64,000 nucleotides of DNA from Serripes groenlandicus (taxonomy: Eukaryota > Mollusca > Bivalvia > Cardiida > Cardiidae). The DNA is taken from assembly GCA_031761405.1 (NCBI GenBank), contig JASEVX010000001.1, positions 25,830,261 through 25,894,260 on the forward strand, read 5' to 3'. Under the pieces are notes generated by a model. The model worked only from the letters and a program-made list of their open reading frames with translations. It was not told where the DNA came from and did no database searches. The translations under genes were made by a program, and so were the position numbers. Positions 58,501-63,836 of this stretch are shown one piece after another (within the stretch, counting starts at the first letter, position 1; every line of letters begins with the position of its first letter).

Positions 58501-61500
58501 AACGAAATAACAGACACTAGGGTACAAAATAACTTACAAAAGGGTACAAAATTGGTGTCACAAAACAGAGTCTGGTAGAGTCTGGTGGTCAAATATCCCA
58601 TTATATCAATGTTTAGTTGTATTTTTGTATTGAAATGAAAACAAGAGGGCCATGATGGCCCCGGATCGCTCACCTGAATTTTATTTTTTTTTCACTTTAG
58701 ACATATATACCTTAGGAACATTTCTACAAAATTATTTGAAAATCGGCCGGACACTTTTGGAGGAGAAGATTTTTTAAGTTTTGACTATAGCCATATAAGG
58801 CAAAATAGCCCCGCCAAATGGAACATTTCTACAAAATTATTTGAAAATCTGCCAACCAGGTTGGGGGAAGAAGAATTTCGAAGTTTTTTTCATTTCGTTG
58901 CCATGGAAACCAGAATTCTGCATGGATCCCAAAAAATTGAAGGAATTTTGGTGAGGTCATTGAGAGGGCGCTTTCTGTAAAGTTTCATCCCAATTGACCC
59001 ACTGGTTACTAAGGATAAGAACTTTACGCACGACGGACAAAAGGCGGTCACAATAAAAAATAAGACTAAAGAGGGCCATGGGCCCTGGAATCGCTCACCT
59101 GAGAATGGGCTATTTAAGACTTAACTCTTTCAGCACCAATGGCAATATCATCAAGACAAAATTTCAAGCTGCTCAAGTCAAAAATGCGATCTCTAAAGTG
59201 TTAACTAAATTGTTCTACAATTTGGCCTAATGACTTAGTTGTTGACCTGACCTGACCCATATTCGAACTTACCCTAGATATCATCAAGACTAATATTCTG
59301 ACAAAGTTTCAACATGCTCAAGCCAAAAATGCGGCTTCCAGAGTGTTAACAAGATTGTTCTTCAATTTTGCCTTGTGACCTAGTTTTTGACCTGACATTA
59401 CCCATATTCAACTTGGCTTATCATCAGGACAAACTTTCTGACAAAGTTTTAACATGCTCAAGTTTAAAATGTGGCTTCAAGAGTGTTAACAAGATTTTCC
59501 CTAAATTTGGCCTAGTGACCTTGTTTTTGACCTGACATGACCTATATTCGAACTTGACCTAGATATCATTCAGACAAACATTCTGAAAATATTTCAAGCT
59601 GCTTAAGCAAAAAATGCGGCATCCAGAGTGTTATATCTCAAAGTCCTCACCATCGATGTTGTTTAATTTGTAATAAAAAAAGAAGATATTTGGTTCTGTT
59701 TTAACAATTTATTTTAGAAAAATTCTCCTCGACTAACTTCTATTCTAAAGAGTATTCCAAGGAAAGCAACCCAATTGCCTAACTTTAGTCAAAGAGAAAT
59801 AACTCCCGTTTTCACTTTATGAATTCTTGACTGTTGAGTTACTTTGAATTCAATGCTATTGCTAGATAAAACTCACATTTAACCTATAAATATAACAAGA
59901 GTGTTAAAAAGGTTTTCCTTCAATTTGGTCTAGTGATCTAGTTTCTGATCCAATATAACCTATATTCGAACTTGACCTAGATATTATTAAGAGGGGTGGA
60001 AAAGTCGTGTTAATACGGGTAAACAAATCGACGGCGAAGCCGGCGATGTTTCCCGTCAATAGGTAATGTGTATGAACTTTGCAAAAAATTGCTATACCGT
60101 CTTTCCTAAAATTGTGTCCAGAGCGAACTTTTCGATGCAGTGATATGCAGTCACGATACTCGTACGTTTTCATTGGATGAAAAGAAAATATCGAAACAAA
60201 AAAAAACTTCTAGAGGAAATAATTAAATATGATAATACGTACACGATAAAGGAACAAGCACAAGTTATTTTATGTGTGATTATTTGCGTGTAATAACACT
60301 CGTCGTCTATTTCTAAAACGAGTTCAAATAAAAACTTGTAAGGTTTTTTTGACTTTCCGGAAGTTATAAATCCAAATTTCTGTAATATGACGTCATAATG
60401 TGACGTCATTCTATTAGTGGTCCAGAGGTAGAGCGTCGGCCTCTTGTATCAAAGGTCCCTGGTTCGAGTCCCGTGATGAGCGGGTCCTGACTTTTTTTTG
60501 TTTTTTTTTGTTTTTGTTTTTGTTCTGGTATTTTGATTTGTTAATTCATTGTATTTGGTTTCTAAACATTGTATGTATGTTTATAATCAATAAATATGTT
60601 CTATGTTCTATGTTCCTGACTTTGGGATTTAAGTCTCCAGGAAGCAGACATCGAGCGTGATTAATATAAGCTGAAAGCTTGTTTCACAATCGATGTAATA
60701 TAAATAAGTTTAAACTAAATGAACCAAAAGGAAAACGACAGAAAGTATAGGAAACGTTAGTTTGACTTGTCACAAATGTAGTTTGGTAAATTATGGAATC
60801 ATTTTATTTGAAATACTTTATGAAGGGCAAGTTGATTATTTGTTGTACCTGTCATCATAATTTCATGGATGTAAATTCTTGGCTATATTTTAAAGTTAAA
60901 TATAAGCTTAACCTGATGATGATTTTTATTTTCTTTGCTTAGGTCGCGTCGGTAGGACTCGTAATTGACGTAAATAACATATCGTGCTGCAAGCAAGGGA
61001 CTAACTGCAGTTCGCGGGGAATTATTCACCGATCACAACATATAATAAATGTTTACCCGAAATAGGTAGCACCTATAATCATATTAAGGGGTCGAATAGT
61101 CGGAAAGTCGAAAAGTCTGGCTACCAAGAAAAGTAACGTACCTTTTGAAGGGATTCCTCCTTATCACTATTCTGCTGAGCAGTAAAGTCTCTAAACTGAA
61201 TGTCGTCTGATGAAACATTTGAACGTTTAAACCAAGGTTTTCCCTCTAGTCTAAATTGTCCTTCAAGTGCAAAACACGGATTTATTCTGAAGTTAGCACA
61301 GTGTCCTCTGACGCTGTCAAAGTATAACGGACACGCGGAATTTCTCGATGTTCGCACATTGCATTTATAATTCGAGACAAAATTAAACTCTTTGCTAATT
61401 TTATCACAACTCCGGCATGAAATACTTCGAGAAAGCAATGGTAAAAACTCGAAATTAGTCCTTAATCTAAACAGAAATCTGACACATATTGTGGGCGCTG

Positions 61501-61504
61501 CCAT
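31424..61504 (-). CDS. CRLS1: Cardiolipin synthase (CMP-forming), whole gene
   Basis: Seven coding exons join as complement(31424..31505, 32843..32934, 35185..35253, 36442..36527, 37854..37983, 38772..38915, 61142..61504), 966 bp, 321 residues (the vertebrate protein is about 300). The enzyme joins CDP-diacylglycerol and phosphatidylglycerol to make cardiolipin in the inner mitochondrial membrane. The CDP-alcohol phosphotransferase motif is complete across the exon 2/3 junction: D168-x2-D171-G172-x2-A175-R176-x9-G186-x3-D190-x3-D194. Also present are YTIPNLLTLSRI, the LIIGRDVLL segment, and several hydrophobic helices. Residues 1-121 are a basic, Cys-rich leader consistent with mitochondrial import. 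All splice phases agree. Intron 1 is 22.2 kb and holds most of the window's mobile DNA. A second in-frame ATG at 61558 would add 18 residues. Confidence 0.95.
31541..31701. mobile_element. TTAA MITE next to CRLS1 exon 7
   Basis: It is degraded (TAACCCTCACATACAGACA left, GAAAAGGGTTAA right) and starts 36 bp from the exon 7 acceptor. Confidence 0.6.
31846..31995 (-). mobile_element. SINE fragment in CRLS1 intron 6
   Basis: CACCAAGGAG and CCTTGGTATGACCGG match the middle of the reverse SINE at 38,090, including the start of its B-box region. Confidence 0.5.
32148..32375. mobile_element. TTAA MITE, full length
   Basis: 228 bp in CRLS1 intron 6; both TTAA ends are intact and the centre is CTCATTTTGAGCAATTTC. 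Confidence 0.84.
32843..32934 (-). CDS. CRLS1: CRLS1 exon 6
   Basis: Acceptor GTGATTACAG|TGGAAC and donor ATGTG|GTAAGT bound 92 bp coding WNTANQILLVMLTLAAPVFN, the last membrane-helix region. It ends with TG, completed to Trp by the next exon. Confidence 0.93.
33871..34033. mobile_element. TTAA MITE, internally deleted
   Basis: 163 bp; about 60 bp including the central palindrome is missing after GACGCCTCTGC. Confidence 0.75.
34045..34200 (-). mobile_element. SINE fragment in CRLS1 intron 5
   Basis: TTATATCACAGCATTTCC, GACACCAGCGAGTCAGTCG and CAGGAGGGCAGCC match the 38,090 SINE. The tRNA head is missing. Confidence 0.6.
34690..34835 (-). mobile_element. SINE fragment in CRLS1 intron 5
   Basis: TGCCTTGCCCATGGGCACTCC matches the body of the 29,262 SINE in reverse; the rest is diverged. 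Confidence 0.5.
34938..35155. mobile_element. TTAA MITE next to CRLS1 exon 5
   Basis: The right end (TGTGGGAAAGGGTCAA) lies 30 bp from exon 5; the left TTAA is lost. Confidence 0.65.
35185..35253 (-). CDS. CRLS1: CRLS1 exon 5
   Basis: Acceptor TTCCTTATAG|AAAACTTTAG and donor AGTAAA|GTAAGT bound 23 codons (KTLARYFDITYPTAELMPSK). They align with the conserved RTLAKYFNP...SK segment of animal CRLS1. Confidence 0.92.
35361..35587. mobile_element. TTAA MITE
   Basis: The left target is lost (CTTTTCCCTCATACAAC); the right end TATGAGGGAAAGGGTTAA is intact. A smaller MITE fragment (35,290-35,355) lies between it and exon 5. Confidence 0.75.
35747..36046 (+). mobile_element. tRNA-derived SINE
   Basis: Head CCGGTAGCTCAGTCGG with a TTGTCAA anticodon-like loop, about 230 bp of body, then a CAATCAATCAATCAA tail. 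It is inserted in a GTGGTCTTTAAA-type MITE; a TTAA MITE follows its tail. Confidence 0.75.
36047..36275. mobile_element. TTAA MITE inserted at a SINE tail
   Basis: 229 bp with both TTAA ends, directly after the (CAAT)n tail of the SINE. Confidence 0.82.
36442..36527 (-). CDS. CRLS1: CRLS1 exon 4
   Basis: Acceptor TGTATTTCAG|TACCGTTAG and donor CCGCCT|GTAAGT bound 86 bp. It codes PLAVLIIGRDVLLIMTGFV, a membrane segment with the family's conserved RD, ending in phase 0. Confidence 0.93.
36563..36769. mobile_element. TTAA MITE, first of three joined copies
   Basis: 207 bp; the left end lies 36 bp from the CRLS1 exon 4 acceptor and the right TTAA is shared. Confidence 0.78.
36766..36984. mobile_element. 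TTAA MITE, middle of three joined copies
   Basis: TTAACGTTTTCCTACATAC left and a decayed right end (CGTCTATAGGTGGAA..TTTAA). It shares TTAA with both neighbours. Confidence 0.68.
36981..37154. mobile_element. TTAA MITE, third of three joined copies
   Basis: 174 bp: TTAACCTTTTCCCAAATAC left (arm shortened) and TGTATGTGGGAAAGGGTTAA right. Confidence 0.72.
37315..37532. mobile_element. TTAA MITE
   Basis: CTAACCCTTTCCCACATAC left and GTGGGAAAGGGTTCA right, both targets slightly mutated. Confidence 0.75.
37596..37805 (-). mobile_element. SINE fragment in CRLS1 intron 3
   Basis: It is the reverse of the 35,747 SINE body (ACGGCGGCCAGTTCACCTAC, CCAAGCAACTGGCT), ending about 50 bp from the exon 3 donor. 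Confidence 0.6.
37854..37983 (-). CDS. CRLS1: CRLS1 exon 3, catalytic motif
   Basis: Acceptor CTATTTTTCAG|TTAGATGG begins the core LDGYIARN...GTALDPLADK with its remaining three Asp residues. The donor is CCTT|GTAATT, leaving one base that completes Leu with the next exon. Confidence 0.95.
38090..38361 (-). mobile_element. tRNA-derived SINE, uninterrupted copy
   Basis: The minus strand reads CACCTCGGTGGAATAGTGG, GGGTTCAATCCCCGG, a body with TGCCCTCCTTGGCGCTCAGC, and an AATCAATCGG tail. It lies in CRLS1 intron 2, about 106 bp from exon 3. Confidence 0.78.
38550..38764. mobile_element. TTAA MITE abutting the CRLS1 exon 2 donor
   Basis: The right end (TACGTGGGAAAAGGTGAA) reaches to within about 7 bases of the exon 2 end, next to the donor GTAAGT. 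Confidence 0.62.
38772..38915 (-). CDS. CRLS1: CRLS1 exon 2
   Basis: Acceptor TTTGTTTCTAG|AAAGAG and donor GACTTG|GTAAGT bound 48 codons. It holds ENIYTIPNLLTLSRIVLTP, a membrane segment (GYLILHDSYSIALGLFAY) and the first catalytic Asp (GLSDL). Confidence 0.93.
38980..39205. mobile_element. TTAA MITE, right end lost
   Basis: CAACCCTTTGAGTTTCAAACGC and CTGCAGCAGACGACTTTGAAA are clear; GGTATAATTA is tandemly repeated inside. Confidence 0.5.
39430..40075. repeat. 21-bp minisatellite in CRLS1 intron 1
   Basis: About 30 imperfect units of TTTTTCATTAATAGCTTACAG run without spacers. Variants (TTTATAGC, TAAAGC, shortened TTAG units) form repeated higher blocks. The surrounding ACCTGTGGATTGATAG (40,074) and CCCCTGGATTGATAGCCC (39,374) suggest a duplicated flank. 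Confidence 0.85.
40275..40490. mobile_element. TTAA MITE, old fragment
   Basis: Arms and centre (AAAGAAGAAATTGATCAAG) are recognisable but both ends are lost. Confidence 0.45.
40548..41968 (+). mobile_element. Composite pearl-type element with two tandem arrays
   Basis: It starts CAAGAGTTGTCGGAGGAC, then meets a second start-like hairpin, GTGCTCCTCGGAGCAC (40,713). Units of about 130 bp (GGGGCAATAACTCTGATAT) run to 41,225. Units of 172-178 bp (GAAAGCAATCAATGTCATA at 41,314, 41,492 and 41,664) follow. It ends CGAGCTAAAAAA after hairpin GTACTTCGTAC. Confidence 0.68.
42218..42442. mobile_element. TTAA MITE, full length
   Basis: 225 bp with both TTAA ends and centre TTGCTCATAATGAGCAA. Confidence 0.83.
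42463..42686. mobile_element. TTAA MITE
   Basis: CTAACCCTTTCCCACATATG left and TGTGGGAGATGGTTAA right, 20 bp after the previous copy. Confidence 0.76.
43005..43270 (-). repeat. Pearl-type 3' fragment, reverse
   Basis: The reverse of the family end (TAGCTCACC..AGTGCAAGGTGAGC, GTGATCAC) is followed by reverse unit sequence. Confidence 0.5.
43360..45528 (+). mobile_element. Second copy of the 161-bp-core pearl element, interrupted
   Basis: The first 73 bp match the start of the 21,917 copy as far as GCATGTATGTATGG. A different tandem element (43,434-44,593) follows, then diverged core units (44,600-45,440), CGCACGCAC, hairpin CTGGCCTTCGACCAG (45502-45516) and GAGCTAAAAA. Confidence 0.7.
43434..44593 (+). 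mobile_element. Tandem-core element, 156-bp period
   Basis: Six units start at 43565, 43721, 43877, 44033, 44189 and 44345, exactly 156 bp apart. They end in a (GACT)n microsatellite (44,505-44,531). TAGTCCCCTACCGG at 43482 is inverted as CCGGTAGGGGACTA at 44579, defining the ends. Unit variants alternate. Confidence 0.78.
45889..46979 (+). mobile_element. Pearl/Helentron-like element
   Basis: It starts CAAGAGGGCCAAGATGGCCC and ends with hairpin GAGCCTTCGGCTC and AGGTGATCTAAAAA. Internal units share TGATGCCGC..AACATTTCTACCAAATTAT, in two alternating types about 170-190 bp long. Confidence 0.72.
47000..47805. other. AT-rich stretch without recognised content
   Basis: Frames up to 81 codons lack similarity or splice support. 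No repeat family of the window was recognised here. Confidence 0.4.
47806..47906. mobile_element. TTAA MITE left half
   Basis: TTAACCCTTTCCCTCATACG to GGATAACCTATGAC, cut by the pearl element at 47,907. Confidence 0.75.
47907..48856 (+). mobile_element. Pearl/Helentron-like element between two half MITEs
   Basis: It starts CAAGAGGGCCATGATGGCCC. Four units of about 160-170 bp share AGCCCCGCC and GGGTCACCC-AGGAAC. A CGCACGCACGG tract, hairpin CTGGCTTTCAGCCAG and GGAGCTAAAAA end it. Confidence 0.78.
48857..49009. mobile_element. TTAA MITE half in inverse orientation
   Basis: It begins at the central palindrome and ends CATATGAGGGAAAGCGTTAA. Its arm is the inverse of the one at 47,806, so it is not simply the other half of that copy. 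Confidence 0.7.
49036..49210. mobile_element. TTAA MITE fragment
   Basis: CTTTTCCCACGTACAGATGC to AAAGTCATCTGCCGCA; the right end is missing. Confidence 0.55.
49270..49880 (+). repeat. Degraded dispersed repeat
   Basis: It starts with a pearl-like CAAGAGGACTTCTACC. It then carries three diverged units with ATCGTCTCAATATGG and a GACCTTTAAC motif, also seen at 18,370-19,050 and 8,440-8,700. Confidence 0.45.
49911..50957. mobile_element. TTAA MITE split by a pearl element
   Basis: The left part (49,911-50,031) ends GAAAACATGGTGAA and the right part (50,873-50,957) begins AAGGAGAAATTTC; together they make one MITE. A further MITE left-end scrap lies at 49,889-49,910. Confidence 0.78.
50032..50872 (+). 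mobile_element. Pearl/Helentron-like element inserted in a MITE
   Basis: It starts CAAGAGTTGTCGGAGGAC and ends TTCGAATAGGCGAGCTAAAA. Core landmarks (CCTTGCACGCAAAGG) lie at 50445, 50608 and 50771, a 163-bp period. The host MITE (49,911-50,957) continues on both sides, so the ends are fixed within a few bases and no target duplication is visible. Confidence 0.8.
51164..51320 (-). mobile_element. SINE fragment
   Basis: GTGTTTTACGCCGC, ACACCAACCAGTCAGTCG and GCGCCAAGGAGGGC match the 38,090 SINE without its head. Confidence 0.6.
51377..51606. mobile_element. TTAA MITE, full length
   Basis: 230 bp with both TTAA ends, 24 bp left of the 6.55-kb transposon. Confidence 0.84.
52160..52285 (+). repeat. 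Dispersed repeat shared with 27,990-28,130
   Basis: GTGGAATCATACCTttGAAAT, GTCAAAACATATGTTATTG and AGTGTGGTTAATGAAA lie in the same order as in the reverse copy. Confidence 0.6.
52389..53634 (+). mobile_element. Tandem-core element, alternating 146/160-bp units
   Basis: AACAAAGGGCAATAACTCTG recurs at 52501, 52647, 52792, 52952, 53098, 53258 and 53404. The period alternates between about 146 and 160 bp, making a 306-bp dimer. A (GACC)n tract and a hairpin of ATACCCCC/GGGGGTAT (53,597-53,630) close it. The start is uncertain. Confidence 0.72.
54042..54875 (+). CDS. LINE ORF2, C-terminal fragment
   Basis: About 277 intact codons begin LTYSSEIWGYQ at the truncation point; any start codon upstream is host DNA. 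Features are the post-RT region SSEIWG, HIRFCKRIACL, ECGRTPIAV and KYWLKIL, and a C-terminal cysteine/histidine cluster, CQYC..EDEKHFLLWC, typical of mollusc and cnidarian LINEs. The polymerase domain is missing, so it is inactive. The clade was not determined. Confidence 0.85.
   Translation, partial: LTYSSEIWGYQSCDIVERPHIRFCKRIACLNSNVANFFALSECGRTPIAVTYMVRCVKYWLKILTMEENRYPKQCYKLLRRLDDVGRTTWATNIKRLLFQYGFGYVWLSEDVGDFNIFLSQFKQRLIDCSYQTLNGNIESSPKALSYKLYKSALNPEKYISVSLSYQYKNLLSNFRCSGHNLMIEKGRHLQIDRDLRHCQYCLGNNNYAIEDEKHFLLWCPLYEELRNALFLQEWLNYNTCDNLFVIIMSDTRYQGIIALAKYLNLAFDKRKQYLSI
54042..55108 (+). mobile_element. 5'-truncated LINE (non-LTR retrotransposon)
   Basis: Exact 13-bp direct repeats (ATTGCAATTTGTA) at 54029-54041 and 55109-55121 bound the insert. 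It carries the 3' part of the reverse-transcriptase ORF, a 3' UTR with AATAAA (55079), and ends in a (TTGTA)n tail. Perfect duplications and an unbroken ORF fragment indicate a recent insertion truncated at the 5' end. Confidence 0.9.
55138..55475 (+). repeat. Pearl-type fragment inside the 6.55-kb element
   Basis: It starts AAGAGGGCCATGATAGCCC and carries two units (GACAAACATTCTGACAAA), then stops at an A-run with no 3' hairpin. Confidence 0.6.
55490..55681 (+). other. Short open segment before the decayed transposase
   Basis: A 63-codon frame (YSNVEQYIASCANKVDEEPF...) looks coding-like and acidic. It lies directly after a pearl-type fragment and 260 bp before the transposase remains. It may be an exon remnant of the same element or of a captured gene; no family was recognised. 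Confidence 0.3.
55940..57600 (+). pseudogene. Decayed transposase-like gene
   Basis: In changing frames the plus strand codes a chain of motifs in order: a basic N-terminal segment, RPRNCPKCRFKQH, YELANYECQRFI, an ANKTS..SFPKMESHYSRK segment, FKPKKDQCSLCEFYKRN (a CxxC pair), ATFDLQVLTTPCS, then WDETQGKRGSSEVATCL near 56,950-57,000. I recall this order from a dispersed, mostly uncharacterised invertebrate gene family whose GRGS/WDE region resembles a DDE-type transposase; that is memory, not a search. At least three frameshifts or stops break it, so it cannot make a full protein. Confidence 0.55.
58643..59055 (+). repeat. Pearl-type element, short
   Basis: It starts CAAGAGGGCCATGATGGCCC, has one and a half units of the 47,907 type, and ends GACGGACAAAAGGCGGTCACAA without a clear hairpin. 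Confidence 0.6.
59067..59640 (+). repeat. Pearl-type fragment
   Basis: It starts AAGAGGGCCATGGGCCCTGG, followed by units of the 16,331 type. It lacks a 3' end and passes into unique sequence. Confidence 0.6.
60413..60485 (+). mobile_element. tRNA-like sequence, probably a SINE head
   Basis: It holds an A-box-like GTCCAGAGGTAGAGC and a perfect B box, GGTTCGAGTCC, but the acceptor and anticodon stems do not pair well. A genuine tRNA gene is unlikely. Confidence 0.45.
60496..60613 (+). mobile_element. Short retroelement 3' fragment
   Basis: A T/G-rich start, AATAAA (near 60,588) and a (TTCTATG)n end are flanked by TCCTGACTTT at 60,485 and 60,614, a likely 10-bp target duplication. Confidence 0.5.
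61142..61504 (-). CDS. CRLS1: CRLS1 exon 1, mitochondrial leader
   Basis: ATG at 61504..61502 (MAAPTICVRFLFRLRTNF) gives an Arg-rich, acid-free start typical of import signals. The upstream ATG at 61558 starts a less typical, charged segment. The donor is CAAAAG|GTACGT in phase 0. The leader contains CRSCDK and several other cysteines and is the least conserved part of the protein. Confidence 0.85.
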
Positions 61505-62082
61505 TTCTTTTCTACATTGGTTCCCCGCTTTTGTATTTTTCTCATTTCTCTTGATCAAACGCTGGATACCAAGAGCAGTTTCTCCAAGTTTAGTCTAAAT
61601 GGCGTTAGAGGTTTCGTCTATATTTTCAATTACCGAGTAAAAGGGTAGACCTGAAGAAGTTACTAATCTACAGTCTCGCCAAATAGTTAACTATGCACGG
61701 CGAGGGTAAACAAATTCATATCTGTCTACAGTTAGCCCCCCTTACCGACAACACTTTCAATGCTTTGATTAAATTATAAGACGCGTTGCATTCAATGTTC
61801 GAAATGTTTTAGATATATTTTATCGCGCCAAATGTACCAAAGTTTGGAAATCCGGATACAATTTGCCAGAAATCTTGTTTCATCATTCATACAATTTATC
61901 ATACTGAAATTTTAAGTGTGCAACATTATGGTAATGTATGCCGTTTTTCGGCTCCATCTTGCATATTGTCAATATTACCAAGAATAAACAAATCGAATGC
62001 AACACACAAATAGAAAGGTTACCTCCCCTGTAATCAATTATCGAGACCCACTTAGTTTCATTCCAATTGAATTGTAATAGAA
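61505..62082. promoter_or_regulatory. Divergent promoter of CRLS1 and the plus-strand gene
   Basis: Only 578 bp separate the two start codons, which point away from each other. The stretch is non-repetitive and has no TATA box at an expected place. CTCCATCTTGC at 61952-61962 matches the core CCATCTTG of a YY1 site, and ATGGC motifs occur at 61610 (AAATGGCG) and across the CRLS1 start (AAATGGCAGC). YY1-type sites are frequent at nuclear genes for mitochondrial proteins; use as a shared promoter is inferred. Confidence 0.6.
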
Positions 62083-62987
62083 ATGACAATCCTAAAATGC
62101 TTTAGCTCAGCCGGAACTTTTGGAAGAAATTGCGTATATTTTCATCTAACTCGAAGGTTGTTTCAACGGACACTCTTCAGACAAGACTGCATAAGCGTCT
62201 CCGCCGAGTTGAACCATGTGACAGCATTTACACGCTGTTATGTAAAACATCGGCCAAGAAAGACCAGACCGAATAAGTGGCATGCTTATTCGCAAATGGT
62301 TTTTAATGAGTGTATAGAAGGTTCCGAAATAGAGGGATTCAAATTGGACAATAAATTCATCAAGTTGGAGGAAAATCTGGAAAGTTTTACCGGGAGCGGA
62401 AAAGGCAACATACGCTTTCAAATCATCAACTTAATAGCTCTATCTGAACATGCCAGTTCAGAGCTAATACTGCACTATGTTTATCATTTAAAAAGTAAAT
62501 CGTCCAAAATATCCCCACCTATGCTTTTAAGAGCTATTGAATGTGTAACGCCTCATTATCCGAATAAAGGGTTGGAGTGGATCTATGAATACTTAGAGAA
62601 GATTCCACTTGAAATTATACCAAGAGACTGCTTGAAATCAATAATAGAAAATCTGTTGTATACAAAAGATTGGAAATATGGGATTGAACTTATTGAGAAA
62701 TGCTATCATTCTGTCTTCGTATCACATCCATGGAACTTTGCAGGTTTGGCTGGAAAAGTTCTATTAGCAGCGCTGGAATATGAAGATGTGGAAACATATA
62801 ACACATTTTTAGAGAAGCACTGGTCTTGTCTCCATGATGTAGGAGCAGATTTTTTTGTGGCAGTCACAAACATGATTGAAGTTGGACGTATATCTCCAGA
62901 GATTTGCCTTGAAGTGTTGAAAAGTTCTCTGTATAACAACAGGTTATTTTTGGATCAGGCCCAGGAACTGAAGAAAACATTTGAAAA
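62083..62987 (+). CDS. Plus-strand gene, exon 1
   Basis: This is a 905-bp coding exon: 301 codons plus two bases. The donor GAAAA|GTATGT lies just before a read-through stop at 62997. Confidence 0.78.
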
Positions 62988-63651
62988 GTATGTTTGAATG
63001 ATACATGTATAATAATAGTGACAACTTTTTTTATGGACGTAAACAAAATTATATAAGAAGGAACAAAAATAACACAGAAAGGACCAATGTTTGAATTTAC
63101 CAAGTGACTAAACAGTGAACAGTTTCATTTAATATTTTTTTGCTTCAGTACATAATAAATTATTAATAATTTATTATGTACTGAAGCAAAAAAAGAAACT
63201 ATGCACTGGGCTTTTACTATTGTTTTCATATGATTCTTTAAAATAGATATAAACAAAATTTAGGTTATTCATCGGTGTGCATGATGTCATGTCTTCTTAT
63301 ACAGGTAATCAGAGACATATAAACACATATTTATGTGTTTAAATGTCTCTGAGGTATAAATCAACTATATAAAAAGATTTTTGCTGTATTTCATTCAGTA
63401 TTGAATTTGAATGTTTCCTACTCTATTGAAATTGAATTAAGGCAATGACTCAATCACATCATGATCGACCATAGGTTATATAATAATTTGGAATGGCTAG
63501 CATTCTAGGATTGATGTTTTCTATGTTGTCTGCTGTAGATTTGCTGTATTTGGGACAGAGGGTTAAAATGCAAACTAGTGTCTGATTTTTCTTTAAACAG
63601 GTACTGGAGTGACAGTGTGAAAATAGAATTTATACAGATGTCAAACACAAG
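62083..63651 (+). CDS. Unrecognised protein with mitochondrial-type N-terminus, partial
   Basis: Exon 1 (62083..62987) and exon 2 (63601..63651) give at least 318 residues, and the gene continues beyond the window. The first 40 residues lack acidic residues except one Asp and are rich in Arg, Phe and Ser (LTRRLFQRTLFRQDC), as in a mitochondrial presequence. The rest is predicted helical, with paired-helix segments that could be a PPR/TPR-like solenoid, but no family motif was recognised. The start is the first ATG after an in-frame TGA 15 bases upstream. Exon 1 ends AAA|GTATGT and exon 2 begins after TTTAAACAG. The join (EKYWSDSVKIEF) stays open, whereas reading through the donor stops after three codons. 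It is divergent from CRLS1, which fits a mitochondrial role. Confidence 0.72.
63135..63194. repeat. Perfect 60-bp palindrome without loop
   Basis: TTTTTTTGCTTCAGTACATA is followed by its exact inverse; all 30 base pairs match, with the centre between 63164 and 63165. It lies in intron 1 of the plus-strand gene. Confidence 0.95.
63310..63351. repeat. Small hairpin, AGAGACATAT type
   Basis: CAGAGACATATAAACACAT and ATGTGTTTAAATGTCTCTG arms, the longest of the three copies. Confidence 0.65.
63601..63651 (+). CDS. Plus-strand gene, exon 2
   Basis: Acceptor TTTCTTTAAACAG and donor CACAAG|GTAAAT bound 51 bp. With the two carried bases it reads K-YWSDSVKIEFIQMSNT and leaves AG for the next exon, which lies outside the window. 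Confidence 0.6.
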
Positions 63652-63730
63652 GTAAATTATCCCAAATACTCTACAAAAACCAACCAAATGGAATTTCTTA
63701 CCAATCTGAATGTAGTACTTGCTGAAGTTC

Positions 63731-63812
63731 ACAACCGTCATTGGGAGTGCCCTTGGGCAAGGCACATTTCCTACCTGAGTACCGGTTTGCCTACCCAGGG
63801 ATCATAAACAAT
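63731..63812 (+). mobile_element. SINE fragment
   Basis: TGGGAGTGCCCTTGGGCAAG and TACCCAGGGATCAT match the body of the 29,262 SINE. Confidence 0.6.
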
Positions 63813-63836
63813 CATCATATGAACCATTGCTGTCAT

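Larger units (their letters stand above)
59641..61141. other. CRLS1 intron 1, exon 1-proximal part
   Basis: Mostly unique DNA holding a pearl-unit scrap (59,890-59,990), the tRNA-like SINE head, and a short retroelement fragment. No exon was found. Confidence 0.45.

Noticed and set aside
62083..62997. Complete single-exon 304-residue gene
   Set aside because: A GTATGT donor lies just before the stop, and a phase-matched exon at 63,601 continues the frame.
62083..63651. Assignment to PTCD2 or another PPR protein
   Set aside because: Only a loose resemblance in helix layout from memory; no motif supports a name.
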